Positions 27,045 through 36,764 of a stretch of 64,000 nucleotides of DNA are shown here, in pieces. Each line of letters opens with the position of its first letter. Positions within the stretch are counted from its first letter, which is position 1. This DNA is from Desulfosarcinaceae bacterium. GTDB taxonomy: Bacteria > Desulfobacterota > Desulfobacteria > Desulfobacterales > Desulfosarcinaceae. The translations under genes were made by a program, and so were the position numbers. The notes beneath the pieces are model-generated. The model searched no databases. It worked only from the letters and a program-made list of their open reading frames with translations, and had not been told where the DNA came from. The stretch lies in NCBI GenBank assembly GCA_030066015.1, contig JASJCL010000002.1, forward strand, positions 53,135 through 117,134, read 5' to 3'.

Positions 27045-30000
27045 TCAGTGAATGGACAAGAGTCGCTCATGCAGCCGCCGAGCGCGCAACAAAAAGGCCT
27101 CCAGACGCGCCTCGGTGACCTGGGGGAAGGCAGCCCCGTCCGATTCGATGGCCATGAACGGCAAGGGTTCCTCTGGTGCCAATTGATCGATCCGGGGAGA
27201 ACCATGGCCGTTGAGGGCGCGCTTTTGCGCCGATGTCATCACTTCACTGAGGATCGCTTCGGAGATGCGGTTGGGCATGCAGCCGAAAGGACCGATGGCG
27301 ATCACGCCGCACACCGCCGTGATGATCTCGTGCAGACTGCCGCCCACCGTTAGGATCGCTTCGCCACTGAGCTGGGGAGAGAGGTGCTGTGCGCCCGCAT
27401 CGATGATGGCCCGGGTATCTGCCTCATGCGCCGGCAGCCAGCCCGACCGGGCGATGCGGCGCCGCAACCCTGCTTCGTCAAATAACATGACCCGGTGCTT
27501 GAGGGCGATCCGCAGCCGCCGCAGGGGGATGCCGCCCCGCTCGGTAACCCCCCGGCGATGTAGATAATGGGTGTAGTGGATCCACTCGCTTACCGGGCTG
27601 CAGCGCACGGCGAATCCTTGGGCGGCCAAGCGTTCGGTGAGATGCTGGCGTGAGAGGCCATCCCGCCTGACAAAGATTTCACCGGTGAGGGCGATGGTGG
27701 GCACCGCCGAGATGGACCGTTTGGCGGGCAGTCTCGCGAGGGCGGCGGCCGCACTGTCCAGCGCCTGCACGAGGGTGCGCCAGTGCCCCTGGGCCAGGGC
27801 CTTCAAGATCTTCGTCCACTGATCGTCAAAGCAGCGCATGGCCTGGGTCACATCCACTGCGTTGGCCAGCAGCATGCTGCGCACATCCTCCATGACATCC
27901 GATACCACCACCGCCCACCACAGATAGCGGTGAAAACGAGTGGGCAGGCCGTCGTACCCATTTTCCGACGACAGGGAGATGAGGGCCACATCCCTGAGAC
28001 GCCGTTTTTCGATGAGTTCTTCCATGAATACCCGGTACTGGCCGAAACGGCAGGGGCCATCGCCCGTGGGCATGAAGTAAACGATCACTTCGTCCTTTGG
28101 ACGACCATTGCCCAGGTAGTCCAGCAGGCTTCCCGTGGTCAGGATGAGGGGCAGACACTCCTTGCAGGTGGTGTTGCCCCGACCCAGTTGGAGGGCCGCC
28201 TCGCCGGCCGGCGGCAGGCTGCGGGCGTTCGCCCCAGTGCTGCGGAAAGCGGCCGCCAGCGCTTCCGAGGCGATCTTGCCCATGGATGGAAAAAGGACCG
28301 CTACCCGGGGATCATTGATCCCCAGCAGCTCTCCGGTGCTGGTACTGACCGCCAGTCGACTGGCCCCCCCGCCGCTCGTCGTTCTGGCGGGCCGGAAGGG
28401 CCGGGTGATAGACCGATTGCGCTGCCGGCTGGCCGTGCGCCGGTAGCCGCTGATGATGTCCAGAAAGGCCTCGATACGGGTATCTAACCCGGCGTCGGCG
28501 GTGTGGCTGTCCAACTCCAGGGTCAAGGTGGGTTTGCGTCCCATGCGATCACGCATATACCCCATCAGAAAGGAGTCGGGTCCGCAAGAGAAGTTGCTGA
28601 CGTAGACGGCGAACAACTGGGGATGGTCGCGGACCACGCGGGCCGCCCGCAGCAACCGCTGGCCCATGCCCCAATAGATGTGGTCCTCCTGCCCCTCATC
28701 CGCCGCCGTCGATGCGGAGTTGGGGAGAAAATCCATGGGGATGACACGAACACCGCGGGAGGCGAATTTGTGGGGGATCCCCATGTGGGCCTCACTGGCG
28801 CAACCGTTGTAGGGCCGCGACAGAATCACGACGGCGATCTGGTCGGGATCGCGGGCCAGGGCCGCCAGCGCCGCATCGCCCAGGCGCCGCATCTCCGCCG
28901 TACAGGCCTCCTGATGCTTTAGCGCCTGACCGAATGCCGCGCGGGCACGGCGGGGGCTGACGCCCAGGCGCGCCGCCATGGCCACCAGCGAATCCTCTGC
29001 AGCAGCGGCGCCGTCGGTCATGTCCAGCAGCGGCGTCAACAACCGGGTCCCCTGCGCCTCGAGGACCGCTAGTTTTTGCCGAAAGGTCGTCTGGAGGATA
29101 TAGGGCTCCGCTTGAACGATGGGGCAGACCTGGCTGTGGGGACGCCGTGTAACGGTGGGCACCGCCTTTAAGTGGGGCATGAAGAGGAGATCGGGTGTCG
29201 GGCGCACGCTGAGGAGGGTATCGAAGAAACCGTGGGCCAGCTCGCAGGGGTAGCAGAAGGCGGCATTGCGGCGGGCGATCCCCGCTGGACTGGGCGCGTC
29301 GGGCAGGACTGGCTGATACCCGAGGGCGGTGAAGAACCGGCTGTAGAGAGGATAGTACGTGTGGGTCAGGAAGCTGCGATTAATACCCACCGACCGCTGT
29401 GTCCGGCTGGCGGCGGGGGCGTGGGTTTCAGTTGGCGGGAGCGCGCACCGGGCCGCCGATCCGGCTGCGGCCCATGTCGGCGCGCCGAAGGTGTCGAAAA
29501 TCAGTGTCTCCCGGCGCCGTGCGAGGTCGAGGGAGGCGGTGTCCACCTTCAGACGGCGGCGTTGGTTGTACCAACGGTTGCAGGCGCCGCCAAACGGGTA
29601 GGTCCGCCCATCGATAACGACGCGGGCGATTTCGCAGCGTCGGTCACAGTCCGACCCGCCGCCCTTGCAGATGAAGTCTGCTCGGTACCCCACCTCTCGC
29701 GCGGCCAGCTCGGCAAGATCGAACGTCTCCGGGGCCAGGTCGCCGCGGGCCATGCGGGCGTCGGCCTCCAGAGCGGCGCCGAAGGCGCCCATGAGGCCCG
29801 GGTCGGGGGGCACGACGATGGGCTTTCCCGTGAGCGCGGCCATGGCCAATGGTACAGCGTGATTGTAGCATACTCCGCCCTGCATGAAGATCTTCGTGCC
29901 CACGGGCCGGTTGCCCTTGACGCGTTGGGTGTAGTTGGTGCAGACGGCGTAGACCAGACCGGCCACGATGTCCGCCAGGGCAATATCTTCGTGAATGGCA

Positions 30001-31493
30001 TTCTTGATGTCTGAGGCGATGAAGGCCGCACATTGGTCGCTGAAGTTGGGCGGCGCCGTTGACGCCAGCGCGATGTCGGCGATCTCGGTCAGGGGAATGC
30101 CCAGGGATTCCCAGGCCGACTCCTCCAGAAAGCTGCCCGTTCCGGCCGAGCAGGCCTCGTTCATGGCGTAGTCCGCAGGCACCCCGTTGGTGATGAAGGT
30201 GTACTTGGCGTCCTGACCGCCGATTTCGAAAATGGTGTCCACCTCGGGATCGAAGAAGAGGGCCGCTCTGGCGTGGGCCGTGATCTCATTGCAGACCGCT
30301 GTGGTCATGGCGTGCAGGCCAGCGATTTGCCGTCCCGATCCGCAGACACCCAGCGCTTCAATCGTCAGACGGTGGGGATCGAGCAGGGCCTCGATTTGCG
30401 CCAAGATAGCCGCGTAGCACTGACGGGCGGCGCCCACCGGATCGCCGTTTGTGCGCAGGTAAACCGATGCCAGCTGCTCGGCGCCTTCCCGGCGGATGAG
30501 GACCGCCTTGGTGGTGGTGGAGCCCACGTCCAGGCCCAGTAGGCAGCGATCCGCGTCCCGTATACGGCTGCTCGCACGGCTGCTGAAGCGCACCCGATCG
30601 GCGTGCGTCGCGAGGGGCGCCAGGGTGGCGAAGCTGCACGACTCCGCCCTGAAGAGGCGGTCCTCCTTCGGAAAGGCCTGCGGTGCCTGTCGTACGGCCC
30701 AAAGGGCGGCACCGAGGGCTTCGAATACTATGGCCTGGGGCGGCACTACCAGGAGACCGGTGGCGGCTTCGAGGTGGTGAATGAACATCTGATTGCGGGT
30801 GCTGCCGCCCACCAGCAGGATGGGGCCGTCGGGCACCCGCTGCAGGAGCTGAAGAACCTTAGCGGCCATCATCCGGCAGAGGCCGGCGGTCACCCGGGCA
30901 CGCGACACGCCGCAATTGGTGGCGTGGGTGCAGTCCGACTTGCAGAAAACCGAGCAGCGCCCCGATACGGGGAAGGGCGGTGTGTCCACCGCCCAGCGGG
31001 CGGCCTGCTCGAGGGAGACATCCATGCGGCGCAGCTGCTGCAAGAAGAATTCGCCGGTTCCCGATGCACATTTGTTGCCGGTGTGGATGTCCTGGATACG
31101 GCCCTGGTCGTCAAGGACATAGACCATAAGGGTCTCTCCGCCGAGACTGACGATGGCGCGGCACGCCGGAATTGCCGTGTGGGCGGCGGACGGCCGGGAG
31201 CGCACATGGGCGTAGGCCAACTCAATCGCTTCGGGTTCCGAGATGCTGGAGAGGTTCAAGAGGTGCCGGAATTTCCGACCGGTGACAGCGACCTGATCAT
31301 CGGCTTCGAGCCCATACGGCGCCAGGAGGCGCTTGAGGCCGGCCTTGGGATCCCCTTCGTGGCGGACACTGCGGTGACCCAGAACGGTGACTTCAGGGGC
31401 ATGTCCACCGGGCGCTGCGGACCGGCCCACCTGCACCAGGGAGAGGGTCGTCGCCCCCAGGCAGAGACCGAACCACCTGCCGTTTGACGTCAT
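27045..31493 (-). CDS. Giant acyl-CoA dehydratase activase (BadF/BcrA ATPase + DUF2229)
   Basis: A 1482-residue protein related to the ATP-dependent activators of 2-hydroxyacyl-CoA dehydratases and benzoyl-CoA reductases. There are two BadF/BadG actin-like ATPase modules: the first ends with GNKCASGTGEFFLQQL, whose Cys is a likely [4Fe-4S] ligand, and a second begins CLLGLDVGSTTTKAVLI and has NEACSAGTGSFLEESA. Around residue 690 a DUF2229 region starts (NRSFLTHTYYPLYSRFF, AFCYPCELAHGF), followed by a dehydratase-like D-component region rich in Cys and ending near a GFGC-type motif (IGPFGCMPNRISEAIL). The giant fused form is known in anaerobes. No dehydratase or reductase genes are adjacent. 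Confidence 0.88.
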   Translation of the reverse strand: MTSNGRWFGLCLGATTLSLVQVGRSAAPGGHAPEVTVLGHRSVRHEGDPKAGLKRLLAPYGLEADDQVAVTGRKFRHLLNLSSISEPEAIELAYAHVRSRPSAAHTAIPACRAIVSLGGETLMVYVLDDQGRIQDIHTGNKCASGTGEFFLQQLRRMDVSLEQAARWAVDTPPFPVSGRCSVFCKSDCTHATNCGVSRARVTAGLCRMMAAKVLQLLQRVPDGPILLVGGSTRNQMFIHHLEAATGLLVVPPQAIVFEALGAALWAVRQAPQAFPKEDRLFRAESCSFATLAPLATHADRVRFSSRASSRIRDADRCLLGLDVGSTTTKAVLIRREGAEQLASVYLRTNGDPVGAARQCYAAILAQIEALLDPHRLTIEALGVCGSGRQIAGLHAMTTAVCNEITAHARAALFFDPEVDTIFEIGGQDAKYTFITNGVPADYAMNEACSAGTGSFLEESAWESLGIPLTEIADIALASTAPPNFSDQCAAFIASDIKNAIHEDIALADIVAGLVYAVCTNYTQRVKGNRPVGTKIFMQGGVCYNHAVPLAMAALTGKPIVVPPDPGLMGAFGAALEADARMARGDLAPETFDLAELAAREVGYRADFICKGGGSDCDRRCEIARVVIDGRTYPFGGACNRWYNQRRRLKVDTASLDLARRRETLIFDTFGAPTWAAAGSAARCALPPTETHAPAASRTQRSVGINRSFLTHTYYPLYSRFFTALGYQPVLPDAPSPAGIARRNAAFCYPCELAHGFFDTLLSVRPTPDLLFMPHLKAVPTVTRRPHSQVCPIVQAEPYILQTTFRQKLAVLEAQGTRLLTPLLDMTDGAAAAEDSLVAMAARLGVSPRRARAAFGQALKHQEACTAEMRRLGDAALAALARDPDQIAVVILSRPYNGCASEAHMGIPHKFASRGVRVIPMDFLPNSASTAADEGQEDHIYWGMGQRLLRAARVVRDHPQLFAVYVSNFSCGPDSFLMGYMRDRMGRKPTLTLELDSHTADAGLDTRIEAFLDIISGYRRTASRQRNRSITRPFRPARTTSGGGASRLAVSTSTGELLGINDPRVAVLFPSMGKIASEALAAAFRSTGANARSLPPAGEAALQLGRGNTTCKECLPLILTTGSLLDYLGNGRPKDEVIVYFMPTGDGPCRFGQYRVFMEELIEKRRLRDVALISLSSENGYDGLPTRFHRYLWWAVVVSDVMEDVRSMLLANAVDVTQAMRCFDDQWTKILKALAQGHWRTLVQALDSAAAALARLPAKRSISAVPTIALTGEIFVRRDGLSRQHLTERLAAQGFAVRCSPVSEWIHYTHYLHRRGVTERGGIPLRRLRIALKHRVMLFDEAGLRRRIARSGWLPAHEADTRAIIDAGAQHLSPQLSGEAILTVGGSLHEIITAVCGVIAIGPFGCMPNRISEAILSEVMTSAQKRALNGHGSPRIDQLAPEEPLPFMAIESDGAAFPQVTEARLEAFLLRARRLHERLLSIH

Positions 31494-31715
31494 GGTGCTA
31501 CTCCTGGAACACGAACACCCAAACCCGACGGGTGTGATTGGAAATCTTGGCTTGCCGTTTTTTCTGCAGTCGGTGGTAGTTGGCGGGCCTCCAAGCTACA
31601 TCTTCACTTGACGGGAGAGCCTTGTAAGGTGGTGTTTATCCTGATAAACTGATTCAGTACATTTACTTTTTCCAGCGAAAAAAATCAACTTTCGAATGGC
31701 GATAAAGAAGGGGGC

Positions 31716-32747
31716 GTGTCGGTGAAGGCCATGGTGCTGGAGCGTATCTGCCAGTTGGACAGCGAACCGCGACCGCTGAGAGCGGTTGAACTGGCCACGC
31801 CCGACCCGGGACCCGGAGACCTGCTGATAAAGGTCAACGCCTGCGGCGTCTGCCATACCGAACTGGACGAAATCGAAGGGCGAACGCCGCCCCCCGTGCT
31901 GCCGGCAATTCTGGGACATCAGGTCGTGGGGCAGGTCGTGGCCTGCGGCGCCGCTGTGCGTCGTTTCAGCGGTGGTGAGCGGGTTGGGGTCGCCTGGATC
32001 TCCAGCGCCTGCGGCCGCTGCGTCCACTGTCGCGGCGGACGGGAGAATCTGTGCGCCCAATTCAGGGCCACCGGTCGTGACGTCCCCGGCGGCTACGCCG
32101 AGTACATGACCGTCGCTGCAGATTTTGCCCTGCCACTGCCGGCGGTTTTCAGCGATGTTGAGGCGGCGCCCTTGCTCTGTGCCGGCGCCATCGGCTATCG
32201 CTCCCTGCGGCTCTCCGGTCTTCGGGACGGCCAACACCTGGGACTGACCGGTTTTGGCGCCTCGGCCCATTTGGTGCTCAAAATGGTGCGTCACCGCTTT
32301 CCCGCCAGTGGGGTCTTCGTATTTGCACGCAGCGCGGGGGAGCGCCGGTTCGCCCGGGAACTGGGTGCGGCCTGGGCGGGGGATACCCGTGACACGGCGC
32401 CGGTTCCACTGGATGCCATCATCGACACCACCCCGGCCTGGTCGCCAATCCTGGCCGCCCTGGCCAACCTCCTCCCCGGCGGCCGCCTGGTGATCAATGC
32501 CATTCGCAAGGAGGCCGGGGATCAGAGCTGCCTGCAGCGCCTGGATTATGCCCGACACCTGTGGATGGAAAAAGAGATCAAATCTGTCGCCAACGTCACC
32601 CGTGCCGATGTGACCGAATTTCTCGAATTGGCCGCCGATATCCCCATTCGACCCGAAGTGCAGACCTTTTCGCTGGCCGATGCCAACGCCGCCCTGCGCG
32701 AACTAAAGCAGCGCCGAATTCGGGGCGCAAAAGTGCTTGTAACCTGA
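31716..32747 (+). CDS. Zinc-dependent alcohol dehydrogenase-like oxidoreductase
   Basis: A 343-residue MDR-family enzyme. The catalytic zinc ligands are in ACGVCHTELD and around ILGHQVVG, and four structural-zinc cysteines lie in CGRCVHCRGGRENLC. The Rossmann segment is LGLTGFGASAHLVLKM, so the dinucleotide motif is G-F-G-A-S-A rather than GxGxxG, as in AdhA/CAD-like members. It reduces or oxidises an alcohol/aldehyde with NAD(P)H. The start is a GTG at 31716 after a G-rich Shine-Dalgarno; an internal GTG at 31722 or ATG at 31731 are alternatives. The LOG-fusion gene follows 22 bases downstream, probably in one transcript. Confidence 0.88.
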   Translation: MSVKAMVLERICQLDSEPRPLRAVELATPDPGPGDLLIKVNACGVCHTELDEIEGRTPPPVLPAILGHQVVGQVVACGAAVRRFSGGERVGVAWISSACGRCVHCRGGRENLCAQFRATGRDVPGGYAEYMTVAADFALPLPAVFSDVEAAPLLCAGAIGYRSLRLSGLRDGQHLGLTGFGASAHLVLKMVRHRFPASGVFVFARSAGERRFARELGAAWAGDTRDTAPVPLDAIIDTTPAWSPILAALANLLPGGRLVINAIRKEAGDQSCLQRLDYARHLWMEKEIKSVANVTRADVTEFLELAADIPIRPEVQTFSLADANAALRELKQRRIRGAKVLVT

Positions 32748-32769
32748 TGAGACTCAAGGATTCACTGAC

Positions 32770-34746
32770 ATGACACCCAGACGCGATGACCGCTCTTTTC
32801 GGGGCCTGCTCCAGTCCGACGACGGAGTGATTGCCCGCGTCCTCTCCAGCAGCGACGACAGCATCGTTTTCGAAGCGCGTTTCGGACTGTCGCCCAATCT
32901 TATCGAACGCCTCAAATCCCAACCCGAACATATCCTCTTCAGCGAACGCTCCCGCATCGCCCGGCTGGGTGTGCAGATCACCTGTCCACCCGTGTCCGCC
33001 GACCAGTTGGAGGGGCATCTTCTCACGGTTCCCCTGACCGCCACCGCGGTGATCTCGGCCTATCCCGGTTTGGCCCCCCTACGCGCCTTCTTCGACGTCG
33101 GGCTGCCGGTCGGACGGCTGGTGTTCTGTGACCCCGAGGCGCTGCTCACCGCCGACGAGGTCCTCGCCGCCATTGAGAATTCGGCCCTCAAGTTGCCGGC
33201 CTCCACGGCCATCTCCAGCGACGGCCAGATCGTCATCACCCCCCATAAGGTGGTCTACGATCTTTCCGAGGATCTGGACGAGAATACCTTCGGCCGCATT
33301 CTCCTCCGCGGTGACGGACGTGAACTGCTCAACCGCTACCAGATTGAGCGGGCGGTGCCGGCGGTGCGCATCGATCCAGGAGAGGGGGTCATCACCACCT
33401 GCTCCATGTACCTGAATGAACACTACGTGGTGCTTCAGAGCGGATCCGCACTGGGGCGCAACCTCCCCGCCACTGTCCTCGACCCCATCAAAACCCGTGG
33501 GATCCGCATCTATCTGGAAATCGTCAACGGCAGTGGCCAACCCATCGTAAATCCCCTGATTGCCGCGCGGGTATACGGAATGCCCCAATACAGACAGGCC
33601 GACCGGCGTCGACCGGCGGCTACGCCCAACGGCCCTTTCGATTATCATCAGATGCGGGCCTTCGAAAACAAGTTGGTCTGCCCCGAGCCGCCCACCTGTC
33701 CCAGCCTGGAGAAGCCGGCGGCCATATTTCCCCACGCGCCGGGAGGGCTCAACGAGGCTGCTGTGTTTGCCAACGGACCCGACGATGTGTGCGAGGTGCC
33801 GGCGGCCGACTGTTTGGCCGCCCGGCGGATCTTCTCGCCGCGCAGTAAATGCGCCCATCGATACGCTACGGCCCACCTTGAGCAGGCCCTACCCGATGGA
33901 CGGGCGGGATTGGCCCTCAAGTACTTCCCCAATCTGATGGAGCATCGTGACATCATCAATCTGGCCTGCGAGGGGCGCGTCGACACGCTCTACTTTTTCG
34001 AGCCCTCCTGGGAGCACGGCCCATTTCTTTCGCAACAGGACCACCATCGCCTGCAGGAGTACGACACCTTCGGTATGCGGGTGTACTGGGTCTGCGGCCT
34101 CACCGACCAGCTCATGGCCCACACCATGCGCGACGGAAAAGGATATTTTGTCCACCCCGATCGACTGGCCGATTTCCACAAATCGATGCTGTTTGCCTTT
34201 TACGGATCCAACCGCGAGCTCAGCGAAGAGGGGGTCCGCCGCCTGGGAGCCCTCATGGATGCCCTCATCGGCTTCTGGGGCGCCAACATCGGCATCGTTA
34301 CCGGCGGCGGCAGCGGTGTCATGGAGCGGGCCAACGCGCTGGCACGCGACCGCGGTATTCTCTCGGGGGCCAACTTTCTCGACATCACCGACCAGAGCAT
34401 GACCACCGACGTGGACTTCTGTCAGGTCTTCCAATCCACCTGCCGCCACAGTCGCCAGAAATGGTTCGAGATCGCCTCTTTTCCCATCTTCAACGTGGGG
34501 GGGCTGGGTTCCCTGGAGGAGTTGGGGATCACGCTCTGCAACATGAAACTCTCCATCATGGAGCAGGTACCGCTGATACTGTTTGATACCGAGGGGGATG
34601 CCAACTTCTGGGCTGAAATGAAAGCCCAGTTGGCCACCATGGTCCGCTTCGGTCGGGCCCCGGCGTGGGTGTTGGACAACGTGGTCCTCACCGCGGATCC
34701 GGAGGAGATTGTGGCGGCCTATCGACAGCGCCTGCAGCTGTTTTAA
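32770..34746 (+). CDS. LOG-family (lysine-decarboxylase-like) protein with large N-terminal extension
   Basis: A 658-residue protein. Residues ~460-655 carry a LOG-type nucleotide-binding fold: IGIVTGGGSGVMERAN, then the RQKWFE helix and FNVGGLGSLEELG, which corresponds to the PGGxGTxxE signature of cytokinin-riboside-monophosphate phosphoribohydrolases; the Arg and Glu used for catalysis seem kept while P and T are replaced. The first ~420 residues match nothing I know; they include a Cys-containing stretch around residue 300 (VCPEPPTCPSLEK). Ordinary LOG proteins are about 180-250 residues, so this is a large variant. It is probably in one operon with the dehydrogenase and AmrA. Confidence 0.75.
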   Translation: MTPRRDDRSFRGLLQSDDGVIARVLSSSDDSIVFEARFGLSPNLIERLKSQPEHILFSERSRIARLGVQITCPPVSADQLEGHLLTVPLTATAVISAYPGLAPLRAFFDVGLPVGRLVFCDPEALLTADEVLAAIENSALKLPASTAISSDGQIVITPHKVVYDLSEDLDENTFGRILLRGDGRELLNRYQIERAVPAVRIDPGEGVITTCSMYLNEHYVVLQSGSALGRNLPATVLDPIKTRGIRIYLEIVNGSGQPIVNPLIAARVYGMPQYRQADRRRPAATPNGPFDYHQMRAFENKLVCPEPPTCPSLEKPAAIFPHAPGGLNEAAVFANGPDDVCEVPAADCLAARRIFSPRSKCAHRYATAHLEQALPDGRAGLALKYFPNLMEHRDIINLACEGRVDTLYFFEPSWEHGPFLSQQDHHRLQEYDTFGMRVYWVCGLTDQLMAHTMRDGKGYFVHPDRLADFHKSMLFAFYGSNRELSEEGVRRLGALMDALIGFWGANIGIVTGGGSGVMERANALARDRGILSGANFLDITDQSMTTDVDFCQVFQSTCRHSRQKWFEIASFPIFNVGGLGSLEELGITLCNMKLSIMEQVPLILFDTEGDANFWAEMKAQLATMVRFGRAPAWVLDNVVLTADPEEIVAAYRQRLQLF

Positions 34747-34778
34747 CGATCTTACGCGGCCAGGTGGGAGGTGACCGA

Positions 34779-35387
34779 ATGGACAGTGGCAACGCGGACG
34801 CAACCAGTTTCTTTTCAGAGGAAGATGGCGCCCTATTGATCCGCCTGGCGCGCCAGACCCTGAGAACGCGGTTGGATTTGGGGGTGGACGCTGCCGAACG
34901 GGCGGCCGTCACCACGTCCCTCGACGATCCGATTTTCGGCCAAGTGCGCGGAACCTTTGTGACCCTTAAGCGGCGAGGGGAATTGCGCGGCTGCATCGGC
35001 CACCTCACCGGGATTGCAGCGGTGCGTGAGAGTGTCCGCCAGAATGCCGTCAGCGCTGGATTTCAGGATCCGCGCTTTGCGCCCCTGACGGCGGCGGAAC
35101 TCGAAGAGGTCACCATCGAGATCAGCATCCTGACGCCGCCCCAGCCCCTGAGCTATGCCAATGCCGATGAGCTCGTCCGTCTGCTGCGCCCCCGGGTGGA
35201 CGGCGTCATCCTCTCCCACGAGGGCGCCAGCGCCACATTTCTACCCCAGGTCTGGCAGCAGCTACCCGATGCGGAAAAGTTTCTGTCTCATTTGTGTCTG
35301 AAAGCGGGCTGGTCGGCAAAGCGCTGGCGGACGGGTGATCTGGCGGTGTCTCGGTACCAGGTGCAGTCTTTCGAGGAGCGGATCTGA
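34779..35387 (+). CDS. amrA: AmmeMemoRadiSam system protein A (AMMECR1 family)
   Basis: A 202-residue AMMECR1-domain protein. The invariant LRGCIGHL motif is near residue 70, with TVEISILTPPQPL-type strands and VDGVILSHEGASATFLPQVW following. The ATG at 34779 has GGGAGG upstream, and upstream in-frame sequence overlaps the LOG gene. In many anaerobes AmrA occurs with AmrB (MEMO) and a radical SAM AmrS; neither is next to it here. Molecular function remains unknown. Confidence 0.9.
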   Translation: MDSGNADATSFFSEEDGALLIRLARQTLRTRLDLGVDAAERAAVTTSLDDPIFGQVRGTFVTLKRRGELRGCIGHLTGIAAVRESVRQNAVSAGFQDPRFAPLTAAELEEVTIEISILTPPQPLSYANADELVRLLRPRVDGVILSHEGASATFLPQVWQQLPDAEKFLSHLCLKAGWSAKRWRTGDLAVSRYQVQSFEERI

Positions 35388-35399
35388 CCAGTTGCCGAT

Positions 35400-35431
35400 T
35401 AGGCGTTTTAAGACGTAGGCGTTTTAAGACG
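35400..35431. repeat. Tandem 16-bp duplication
   Basis: TAGGCGTTTTAAGACG occurs twice head to tail (35400-35415 and 35416-35431). Just downstream, GCAAACGGTGGCG occurs twice as well (~35441 and ~35477). The stretch is noncoding, after amrA. It looks like recent slippage duplication. Confidence 0.7.
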
Positions 35432-35618
35432 GTGGTGTTTGCAAACGGTGGCGTTGGACAAGCGCAGGAGTTGTGCAAACGGTGGCGATGGGCACACGGC
35501 AGACCGGTGGGTATGCTTCCAAATGCCTGAATCGGCATGGCCCGAGGAGATTTCATCTCACCTCACCCAACGACTCCCCGGCGCCATGCCGATGATAAGG
35601 CCTAATCACCCCGATGGT

Positions 35619-35644
35619 GCTGCGGGTGGGGTCAAGCCCGCAGC
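35619..35644. terminator. GC hairpin between amrA and the small secreted gene
   Basis: Eight-base arms GCTGCGGG and CCCGCAGC flank a ten-base loop, 19 bases past the stop of the leftward small secreted protein gene. There is no T-tract on either side, so this may be only a partial or Rho-assisted transcript end for either convergent gene. Confidence 0.3.
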
Positions 35645-35663
35645 GTCAGGGTGAAAAGGCCGC

Positions 35664-35939
35664 TTACTCCTGGACTTCCTCAAAGGACATCACGGTGAGC
35701 GTCTTGCCCGCTTCACCATCAGCGATGGTGCCGGTAACTTTGATCTTCTTGCCGACCATGTCGGAAAGATCCTGACCTGCAAGGATATACTCACCGTCGG
35801 GGGACTGGAGAACCAGTCCGTTGTCGCCCTGCTGAATGGTCCCAGTGACACTGTCACCCGCCATTACCGGGGCAATACCTGCCAAACAAACCACCATAGC
35901 CAGAATCATTACACCAATAAGTTTCGTCATATTACGCAT
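35664..35939 (-). CDS. Small secreted OB-fold-like protein
   Basis: A 91-residue protein with a clear signal peptide (IGVMILAMVVCLAGIAPVMAG). The mature ~63 residues alternate strands and turns (VTGTIQQGDNGLVLQSPDGEYIL, then KKIKVTGTIADGEAG), resembling small OB-fold or DUF5818-like secreted proteins. The ATG is preceded by GGAGG at good spacing. Function is unknown, and it is probably periplasmic. Confidence 0.8.
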   Translation of the reverse strand: MRNMTKLIGVMILAMVVCLAGIAPVMAGDSVTGTIQQGDNGLVLQSPDGEYILAGQDLSDMVGKKIKVTGTIADGEAGKTLTVMSFEEVQE

Positions 35940-36764
35940 CTTTACTTCCTCCCATCATTCTCTATTATTATCCTTTTTTTGTGACCCCATCACGTCATCT
36001 TCCCTGGTCAGACGGCGGTTCCATCTTGACAGACACCGCGTTTTGGGGGGTGCTCAGCGCGATGCCGATTCCCTGTTGGGAATCCCAACGGAAGAGGACG
36101 AACCATGTAACCGTGTCACTTCGCTTCCCATGACGGGAAATATGCAGCTCCAGCTATCTTCGGTGGAAGTGACGACGGCGAATTCTAAATTTTCAAATGT
36201 CCACGCAGTTCAGAAGGTCATTACGTGCAGTAGGCAGCGGCTGAGATGGCAAGGCGATGGTCGATTGGATTCGTTGCTGGATGACGATGCGGCGCCTTGC
36301 TAGTAGAGTTGGCGATCTTGCGAAGCCCTATGTAGCAATGGATATGCCATTGTGATGGGAGCCCAAAAAAGGGGGGTGTCGGTCCCGTGATGGGTTTTCA
36401 AACGCCGACAGGGTGCACATTTTGCGCTTGTGAATACCATTTTTGCGCATATCAGTCACAAAAACGGCCAAACGCCGGATCTCTGGGGTGGGCGTGACCC
36501 CCTCCATCGGAGAAACGCAGCGCCGTTGCCGTTGGACACTGGTTGTTGTGATGAAATCATCACAACTTTCGCGCGTTACCCAATTTGAGCGGTAATGGGC
36601 TCCCTTGGGAACTGGCCAAGGAACACAAGAATTGACGCAAAACTAGGGTAAAGTGATGGCTGGAATGGCCGATCTTAGGAATGTGGTACCCTCAAAACCA
36701 CTGCTTCGCATGGGCTGCCGAATCGCATGCCCCCCAACTCGCACCCAACATCGGAATCTGACAT
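35940..36764. other. Long noncoding interval with palindromes
   Basis: About 825 bases between a leftward secreted protein and a rightward Tat protein. No credible gene is seen: frames crossing it lack ribosome-binding sites and protein-like composition. It holds a 7-bp hairpin (GATTCCC/GGGAATC, 36067-36084), a 22-base inverted repeat (36545-36566) and scattered T/A-rich patches. An RNA gene cannot be excluded. Confidence 0.5.
36545..36566. promoter_or_regulatory. 22-bp inverted repeat, candidate operator
   Basis: Arms GTTGTGATGA and TCATCACAAC match perfectly around a central AA. It lies about 200 bases before the Tat-protein gene. There is no T-tract, so a protein-binding site is more likely than a terminator. 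Confidence 0.4.

Noticed and set aside
35836..36303. A 155-residue plus-strand frame
   Set aside because: It starts antisense inside the small secreted protein gene, has no ribosome-binding site and no protein-like pattern.
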